Source: Candidatus Portiera sp. (lineage in GTDB: Bacteria; Pseudomonadota; Gammaproteobacteria; CBDBNL01; JAAOII01). From it: DNA of 11,000 nucleotides. The notes under the pieces were generated by a model. The model was not told the DNA's origin. It was given only the letters and a program-made list of their open reading frames with translations, and ran no database searches. Position 1 is the stretch's first letter, and each line of letters starts with the position of its first letter. The stretch lies in NCBI GenBank assembly GCA_015163845.1, contig JAAOII010000038.1:1-11000 (forward strand), read 5' to 3'. Of this stretch, positions 6,507-11,000 are shown one piece after another. Made by a program: the position numbers and the translations under genes.

Positions 6507-6545
6507 AACTTAAATTATAATATAAATTTTATGTAAAATGATTAT
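6507..6545. promoter_or_regulatory. Divergent A+T spacer between the metallo-hydrolase gene and sdhE
   Basis: This 39-bp spacer is almost entirely A and T. It holds overlapping TATAAT boxes on both strands (plus 6516-6521; minus 6514-6519), forming ATTATAAT. A plus-strand start would fall ~17 nt before the sdhE ATG; a minus-strand start would fall next to the hydrolase ATG and be nearly leaderless. No good -35 is visible for either. A second minus-strand TATAAT (6541-6546) overlaps the sdhE start. Confidence 0.4.
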
Positions 6546-6800
6546 ATGGAGCAACAGAGTATAAATCATTTGTTATGGCAAAGTCGCCGTGGGGCATTGG
6601 AACTGGATATAATTCTCAGCAATTATATTGTTTCCTACTATTCCAAAGTGTCCAGTGAGTTACGTTTACAGTTTCAAGAACTTCTTAAAGAAGAAGACCC
6701 TCAAATTCTTGATTGGCTGGTATATAAATCTTCTCCTCCAGCACAACATGCTGACATTATTGCAGATATACTCAAAAACAATACAAGCAATAAAAGCTAA
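6546..6800 (+). CDS. sdhE: SdhE family FAD assembly factor
   Basis: An 84-residue protein matching SdhE/YgfY, a small helical factor that promotes covalent attachment of FAD to the succinate dehydrogenase flavoprotein (and fumarate reductase) in the cytoplasm. The hallmark is WQSRRGALELD (residues 11-21), matching the RRG-x-x-ELD motif. It is followed by LQFQELLKEEDPQILDWLV, matching the LLE-DDP-LFNWL region of the E. coli protein. Length agrees (E. coli 88). It is the only plus-strand gene here, diverging from the metallo-hydrolase gene and converging on ygfX, with 20 bp between them. In Enterobacteriaceae sdhE and ygfX run in the same direction as one operon, so the convergent order is unusual. 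No clear Shine-Dalgarno. Confidence 0.9.
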   Translation: MEQQSINHLLWQSRRGALELDIILSNYIVSYYSKVSSELRLQFQELLKEEDPQILDWLVYKSSPPAQHADIIADILKNNTSNKS

Positions 6801-6820
6801 AACTTATTAAAAAAGGTGCT

Positions 6821-7300
6821 CTAACTAGTGAACCTTAAAAAGACCTTTAAGGCACGCAAATTATCAGCAAGTAAATCGCCAGTGACTAGAGGTAGTTGAA
6901 TTATCTCTTGGCGTCTGTGCTTGATATCTTGATCTCTAACTACAGAAAAACTTAAGAGTATGTAAGTGTCTAGGAAAACACTGCTACTTTGTAAGTCCAA
7001 GTTAATCCACTGATTGGTTGAATTACGTATACGCCAACCAGATGTTGCAACAGTTGCTGGTGAGTTTTTAATAGATGCTAAATCATCAAAATAAGCCAAC
7101 TCTCGGTAATTACTTCTTTGCTTGATGTATTTATAATTTAAGGCAATCCATGTTAGGATTACCAAAGTAGCAATGAGTAGTTTAATACTTAAGTGTAAAC
7201 CACTAATTGCTAAAGCAACTAATGCCAACAAATGAATAATTGTTATAAGCCGACGCAATTGCCTAGTGTTGCTTATATCTACAGAAAAAATTTCCTGCAT
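6821..7300 (-). CDS. ygfX: YgfX-family inner-membrane protein
   Basis: A 159-residue protein with a short cytoplasmic N-terminus ending in SRQL-like NTRQLRR, two transmembrane helices (~18-34 and ~38-56) and a soluble C-terminal domain. This is the architecture of YgfX/CptA, the inner-membrane partner of SdhE. The C-terminus (LVTGDLLADNLRALKVFLRF) matches the family's LLPDSLD-A-FRRLRVWLRW ending, and LLSFSVVRD matches its LLxLRF strand. In Enterobacteriaceae YgfX has been described as the toxin of a toxin-antitoxin pair with SdhE, affecting the cytoskeletal proteins FtsZ and MreB; others assign it to flavinylation. It starts 19 bp after purB and is probably the last gene of the hflD-purB-ygfX run. 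The neighbouring sdhE supports the call, though overall similarity looks modest. Confidence 0.72.
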   Translation of the reverse strand: MQEIFSVDISNTRQLRRLITIIHLLALVALAISGLHLSIKLLIATLVILTWIALNYKYIKQRSNYRELAYFDDLASIKNSPATVATSGWRIRNSTNQWINLDLQSSSVFLDTYILLSFSVVRDQDIKHRRQEIIQLPLVTGDLLADNLRALKVFLRFTS

Positions 7301-7319
7301 TAGTATCTAGCTACTAAAT

Positions 7320-8696
7320 CTATTTGCAGTGTTTGCCGACCTGACGTGCGAGATTGCTAGCCAAACCAGTATAGTCAGCAGGACTCATCTTCAGCAGTTG
7401 GGCCTGAGTTTCCTCATCAAGTCCGCTAGAACGGATCAAACGTTCGTAACTTCTCAGATCTAATTCTTCTCCCCTTACCGCATCTTTCACTTTTTTATAG
7501 GCATCTGGAACTTGGGCTTTTCTCATCATTGTCTGTGCCGCTTCTGTTAGCAAAAACCAACTCTCAGCCAACTCTTTACTTATGACATTCTCATCCACCG
7601 TCATGCGATCAAGACCAGCCAAACAAGATTTGTAGCCCAAGAGTGAATGGGCAAATACTAAACCAAGATTGCGTTGCAAAGTTGAGTCACTCAGGTCTCT
7701 TTGCCAACGTGATACTGGTAGACGGATTGCTAAAAATGATGCTATTGAAGCGGCCAATTCAAAATTCCCTTCAGCATTTTCAAATTTTTCTGGGTTTATC
7801 TTATGCGGCATAGTGGAGGATCCCACTTCTTGATCAACCTTCTTGAGCTTGAAGTATTTGAGGGCAATGTAGCCCCACAAGTCACGACAGAGATCTACTA
7901 AAATCATATTAATCCTAACTATACATTGTAGCAACTCGCCAAGTGCGTCATGCGATTCTATTTGAGTGGTATAAGGATTCCAAGTGAGTCCCACTTGTTT
8001 CTCAACAAATTTTTTGCTGACAACTTGCCAATCAATCTTAGGATATGCCAAAACCCAAGTATTATAGTTCCCTGTAGCACCATTAATCTTACCTTTGATT
8101 GGCAAGGCCGCAAGGGTCTTCTTCTGTGTGGCTAGTCGGTAAGCAAATACTGCCATTTCTTTACCCATGGTTGAAGGTGATGCTTCCTGTCCGTGAGTGC
8201 GGGCAACCATGGCAAGAGAGGCATTATCTTTTGCTAAAGAGGTTAGTTTCTTGCATATCAAATCTAAATCCTTTAGTAATACATCTCTTGATTGCTTAAT
8301 TATCAAGCCATAAGAAAGATTATTAATATCTTCGGAAGTGCAACCAAAATGTAAAAATGGCACATGTTGTGCTAGCCCAGCCGCTTCAATACGACCACCG
8401 AGCCAGACCTTCAGCGAGGCAATATCATGTAGCATTCCTTCCTCTATTTTTTTTATATCTGTGGCATCCTGTTCGGAGAAATTTTGCCATATTGAGTTAA
8501 GTGTTTTTTGCTCAGATTTACTCAGAGAGGGTAATTCAGGAATCTTAGGGTTGGCTGCCAACTCCATTAACCACTTGAGTTCTATTTCAGTTCTATGCTT
8601 TTGTAGACCATATTCACTACAAATCTCACGCAGGTCAGTGGTCTTGTTAGCATAGCGTCCATCAACTGGACTAATCGCCATTAACTGATCAAGCAT
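7320..8696 (-). CDS. purB: Adenylosuccinate lyase
   Basis: Catalyses two fumarate-releasing steps: SAICAR to AICAR in purine synthesis and adenylosuccinate to AMP. It belongs to the fumarase/aspartase superfamily and is a cytoplasmic homotetramer. I start it at ATG 8696, giving 458 residues (E. coli 456), because MLDQLMAISPVDGRY aligns with the E. coli N-terminus; the frame stays open upstream, but that stretch overlaps hflD. Key motifs are FGCTSEDINN (117-126), RTHGQEASPSTMGKE (166-180, catalytic His168), KINGATGNYN, and the signature loop GSSTMPHKINPEKFEN (292-307) with the catalytic serine. LPVSRWQRDLSDSTLQRN is strongly conserved. Its start overlaps the hflD stop by 8 bp, so translation is probably coupled. 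ygfX follows after 19 bp. Confidence 0.96.
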   Translation of the reverse strand: MLDQLMAISPVDGRYANKTTDLREICSEYGLQKHRTEIELKWLMELAANPKIPELPSLSKSEQKTLNSIWQNFSEQDATDIKKIEEGMLHDIASLKVWLGGRIEAAGLAQHVPFLHFGCTSEDINNLSYGLIIKQSRDVLLKDLDLICKKLTSLAKDNASLAMVARTHGQEASPSTMGKEMAVFAYRLATQKKTLAALPIKGKINGATGNYNTWVLAYPKIDWQVVSKKFVEKQVGLTWNPYTTQIESHDALGELLQCIVRINMILVDLCRDLWGYIALKYFKLKKVDQEVGSSTMPHKINPEKFENAEGNFELAASIASFLAIRLPVSRWQRDLSDSTLQRNLGLVFAHSLLGYKSCLAGLDRMTVDENVISKELAESWFLLTEAAQTMMRKAQVPDAYKKVKDAVRGEELDLRSYERLIRSSGLDEETQAQLLKMSPADYTGLASNLARQVGKHCK

Positions 8697-9342
8697 TAGC
8701 ACTCGGATAGCGGGTTTTCCGCATAATATCACCGAGTTCGCGAAACATTTTCTTACGTCGAGTAAACAGGAGTAACATATTGCCATCATACATTCTCCAG
8801 AGTAGCATTGCTCTAATTCCAGCAAAAAGTAGTGCTCTTATCATGTCAATATTCTTGGATTCTCTAAGATACTCTTGCTTGCCAACAACTATGATGCGTT
8901 TTTTAGTCGGCAAGGAACTAAAGTTATCAAAGTAAATTTGTGCCAAATATTTAGTCAATGCACTAGTGGATTTTTTATGATTAGCTGTTTTATCAGGAGA
9001 CAAAGCCATTGCTATATCCTGTGCTAAAGATGAATCTTTATTCACCATCTTGCTTAAGTAATTAAGCTGATTCAGGTATTTCATCTTGTTTTCTAATCTT
9101 GGCTCTTCTCCTTCTTCTGGTTTACAATAATCATACAGTTCCACTACACCAAGCTTTAGATACTCAAGTGAAGTATATGTTTGATAAACACTGTCTTTGT
9201 TAGGAGTAATTAGTGAATTGATGGAACCCTTAAAACTTTCCTTATGCTTTACCTTGCCGGTAAATGCAATATAGTCGACTAAGGATACCGCCTGCATGGC
9301 AGCTGCCAAAGCCAATACGTTATTTGATTCAGAATAATCCAT
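8689..9342 (-). CDS. hflD: HflD-like protein (high-frequency-lysogenisation protein D homologue)
   Basis: A 217-residue helical protein matching HflD, a membrane-peripheral protein that in E. coli binds phage lambda CII and favours its degradation; its housekeeping role is unclear. The best match is the C-terminal half: QIYFDNFSSLPTKKRIIVVG and RALLFAGIRAMLLW against the E. coli IYVDVISPLGPRIQVTG and RATLLAGIRAAVLW. I choose ATG 9342 because it places LALA at residue 10, as in E. coli. A TTG at 9360 would add six residues. The middle (~68-105) is poorly conserved. In many gammaproteobacteria mnmA-hflD-purB are together; here purB is in place but lon and a repeat array stand where mnmA would be. 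The first ~10 codons are copied in the tandem repeats just upstream. Confidence 0.88.
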   Translation of the reverse strand: MDYSESNNVLALAAAMQAVSLVDYIAFTGKVKHKESFKGSINSLITPNKDSVYQTYTSLEYLKLGVVELYDYCKPEEGEEPRLENKMKYLNQLNYLSKMVNKDSSLAQDIAMALSPDKTANHKKSTSALTKYLAQIYFDNFSSLPTKKRIIVVGKQEYLRESKNIDMIRALLFAGIRAMLLWRMYDGNMLLLFTRRKKMFRELGDIMRKTRYPSANA

Positions 9343-9574
9343 ACAAATATTATCCGCCAACTATTTGATTAGCGTTTGATTAGCATTTGATTAGCAAATG
9401 CCAAAGCCAATAGGCTATTTGATTCAGAATAATCCATACAAATATTATCCGCCAAGAATTTGATTAGCGTTTGATTAGCAAATGCCAAAGCCAATAGGCT
9501 ATTTGATTCAGAATAATCCATACAAATATTATCCGCCAAGAATTTGATTAGCATTTGATTAGCATTTGATTAGC
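9304..9574 (-). repeat. 84-bp tandem repeats derived from the hflD start, with nested 11-bp repeats
   Basis: Two complete 84-bp units (9480-9563 and 9396-9479) differ at one base. The third unit is the start of hflD itself: 9304-9360 matches them apart from about two bases. Each copy includes the sequence around the hflD ATG and its first ~10 codons. Between these blocks lie runs of the 11-mer GCTAATCAAAT (minus strand) or a one-base variant: three copies at 9542-9574, two at 9458-9479 and three at 9363-9395. The array fills most of the gap from lon to hflD. It looks like repeated duplication of the hflD initiation region, with decay or selection at the functional copy. Confidence 0.9.
9369..9554 (-). 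CDS. Possible 61-residue repeat-encoded ORF between lon and hflD
   Basis: The 84-bp unit is a multiple of three and stays open, giving two 28-residue repeats (LIKFLADNICMDYSESNS, then LLALAFANQ) that begin 24 nt after the lon stop. The ORF ends with TAA after LIKR. The extra 11-mer in the last junction shifts the frame, so the ORF does not run into hflD, and it stops ~26 nt before the hflD ATG. No Shine-Dalgarno is seen. It could be a translated upstream ORF, a set of decoy starts, or simply the product of duplicated coding DNA. I favour the last. Confidence 0.25.
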   Translation of the reverse strand: MLIKFLADNICMDYSESNSLLALAFANQTLIKFLADNICMDYSESNSLLALAFANQMLIKR

Positions 9575-9578
9575 AATA

Positions 9579-11000
9579 CTAATGAGATGAAATAGTAGCA
9601 CCGCCAGATACGACATCCAGAGTTGGAATAACTCCAAACTTTTTGACATCCATTCTTTTGGGTAACTTTTTGAAAGCAACGGTCAAAGATTCATCAATGG
9701 TCCTCACTGGAATTATCTTCAATTTGTTAGTAATTGATTTATTAATCTCCTTGAGTTCTTTATAATTTTCTTCAGGGATGATCACTGTTTTTATCTTATT
9801 CCTTTGAGCAGCCAAAAGTTTTTCTTTGAGTCCGCCTATTTTCAGAACCTCTCCACGTAAAGTGATCTCACCAGTCATGGCTACATCAGCACGAACTGGC
9901 TGACCAATTAAGCAAGATATTAAGGAAATACACATTGCCAAACCAGCACTTGGTCCGTCTTTTGGTGTAGCACCTTCAGGGACATGAATGTGATAATCGC
10001 ACTTCTGATAAAAATTGGCAGGAACACCCAAAGCAGCATGACGGCTACGTAGAATGCTTATGGCTGCCTGAATTGACTCTTGCATTACTTCACCAAGATG
10101 TCCAGTGCGGATTAACTTGCCGGTTCCAGCAATGACAGATGCTTCTATGGTGAGAATATCTCCGCCGACACTGGTCCAAGCAAGTCCAAATACTTGGCCT
10201 ATGCTGCCAATCTTGCGAGGCATTTTAGTATAGGAGTATTTTTCTACTCCAAGAAAGTCCTCCACATTAGATGGATTAATAACAAGAGGTAAGACAGAAC
10301 TATCGCGACTATCCATGAGCACAACCTTACGCATAATTTTAGACAACTGTCTCTCTAACTCACGTACACCTGCTTCACGAGTATAATTGTCAATGATTGT
10401 GTTTAGTGCCTTGCCATAAAACTTAACTGAACTTTTATCAAGCCCACTCAGTTTCAACTGTTTGGGTATAAGGTGTTTATTGGCAATAGCTACCTTATCA
10501 TTATCTGTGTAGCCAGGAATACGTATCACCTCCATGCGATCAAGCAAGGCCGGTGGTAGGTTGAGGGAATTGGCTGTGCATATGAACATAACATCGGAAA
10601 GATCATAATCAACTTCTAGATAATGATCATTAAAATTAGTGTTCTGTTCTGGATCCAGTGCTTCCAATAAAGCAGATCCAGGATCACCACGAAAGTCAGC
10701 TGTCATCTTATCCACTTCATCCAGTAGAATTAATGGATTGTCAACTTTGACTTTAGCAAGTTTCTGAATTATTTTACCCGGCATAGCCCCTATGTAGGTG
10801 CGTCTATGTCCGCGAATCTCTGCATCGTCATGGACTCCACCAAGAGAAAATCTTGCTAAAGTTCGACCAGTTGCCTTAGCTATGGCATTCCCCAAAGAAG
10901 TTTTACCAACTCCAGGAGGTCCCACCAAAAGAATCAGTGGTGCCTTGCTTTTATCTACCCGACGATAAAGAGCTAAATATTCTAATATTCTTTCTTTGAC
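9579..11000 (-). CDS. lon: ATP-dependent protease Lon, C-terminal 473 residues
   Basis: Lon (endopeptidase La) is a hexameric cytoplasmic AAA+ serine-lysine protease that degrades misfolded and regulatory proteins. The N-terminal domain and the gene start lie outside the window; the frame is open to position 11000, beginning VKERILEYLAL. Counting from there, the AAA+ module has Walker A GPPGVGKT (27-34), Walker B LILLDE (90-95), the EIRGHRRTYIGAMPG segment and YTREAGVRELER. The protease domain has PKDGPSAG with catalytic Ser351 and GGLKEKLLAA with catalytic Lys392. Both catalytic residues are present, so the enzyme should be active. The C-terminus (VSGGATISSH) is complete, and the stop is 24 nt before the repeat-encoded ORF. 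hflD follows on the same strand; I see no clear terminator between them. Confidence 0.97.
   Translation of the reverse strand, partial: VKERILEYLALYRRVDKSKAPLILLVGPPGVGKTSLGNAIAKATGRTLARFSLGGVHDDAEIRGHRRTYIGAMPGKIIQKLAKVKVDNPLILLDEVDKMTADFRGDPGSALLEALDPEQNTNFNDHYLEVDYDLSDVMFICTANSLNLPPALLDRMEVIRIPGYTDNDKVAIANKHLIPKQLKLSGLDKSSVKFYGKALNTIIDNYTREAGVRELERQLSKIMRKVVLMDSRDSSVLPLVINPSNVEDFLGVEKYSYTKMPRKIGSIGQVFGLAWTSVGGDILTIEASVIAGTGKLIRTGHLGEVMQESIQAAISILRSRHAALGVPANFYQKCDYHIHVPEGATPKDGPSAGLAMCISLISCLIGQPVRADVAMTGEITLRGEVLKIGGLKEKLLAAQRNKIKTVIIPEENYKELKEINKSITNKLKIIPVRTIDESLTVAFKKLPKRMDVKKFGVIPTLDVVSGGATISSH

Noticed and set aside
6801..6820. Bidirectional terminator between sdhE and ygfX
   Set aside because: The 20-bp gap has an A-run but no stem of useful length, so I did not annotate it.
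8338..8655. 105-codon plus-strand open frame inside purB
   Set aside because: It lies entirely antisense to conserved PurB sequence and has no recognisable domain.
8697..8825. 43-residue N-terminal extension of PurB in the same frame
   Set aside because: It would overlap hflD coding sequence, and ATG 8696 aligns with the known PurB N-terminus.
9343..9360. TTG start adding six residues to HflD
   Set aside because: The ATG at 9342 places the conserved LALA at the same distance as in E. coli, and nothing like a Shine-Dalgarno precedes the TTG.
9304..9574. Mobile element or integration site between lon and hflD
   Set aside because: No transposase, terminal inverted repeats or tRNA; the repeat content comes from the adjacent hflD start.

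Overview
The window reads as part of a chromosome from an AT-rich gammaproteobacterium. HflD next to PurB is a gammaproteobacterial pairing. Lon, SdhE and a YgfX-like protein are present. The order rplU-rpmA-obgE-proB, with a PUA-domain ProB, is the one known from Pseudomonas-type gammaproteobacteria. I cannot name the genus. Nothing looks like a phage, an insertion sequence or a CRISPR array. Every gene but one (sdhE) is on the minus strand, so the text below runs from high to low coordinates.

Region 1 (11000-6821, minus): the C-terminal part of lon, then an intergenic stretch filled with tandem repeats copied from the start of hflD, then hflD, purB (overlapping hflD by 8 bp) and a YgfX-family membrane protein. 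These cover protein quality control, a membrane-peripheral protein known for lambda CII control, purine synthesis, and an inner-membrane protein linked to SdhE.

Region 2 (6800-5505): sdhE on the plus strand converges on ygfX and diverges from a complete metallo-beta-lactamase-fold hydrolase. A 39-bp, almost pure A+T spacer separates the divergent pair. Just after the hydrolase is the clearest promoter in the window (TTGTAT, 17 bp, extended TGCTATAAT).

Region 3 (5498-2100, minus): a leader built from three identical 28-bp hairpin repeats plus a decayed fourth, then rplU (bL21 with a long Ala/Pro/Thr/Lys tail), rpmA (bL27), obgE (ribosome-assembly GTPase) and proB (glutamate 5-kinase). This is a ribosome-assembly operon with proline synthesis at its end. 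The obgE-proB junction is itself a 15-bp tandem repeat that encodes a 14-codon mini-ORF overlapping the proB start.

Region 4 (1980-1, minus): three tightly spaced genes for exported proteins. The first two are diverged paralogues sharing six cysteines, one of them a lipoprotein. The third is a secreted protein cut by the window edge. I do not recognise any of the three families.

A theme across the window is short-period tandem duplication (11, 15, 18, 28 and 84 bp units) at gene starts and in leaders. The best candidates for something undescribed are the hflD-start array, the repeated-hairpin leader of rplU, and the paralogous cysteine-rich secreted operon.
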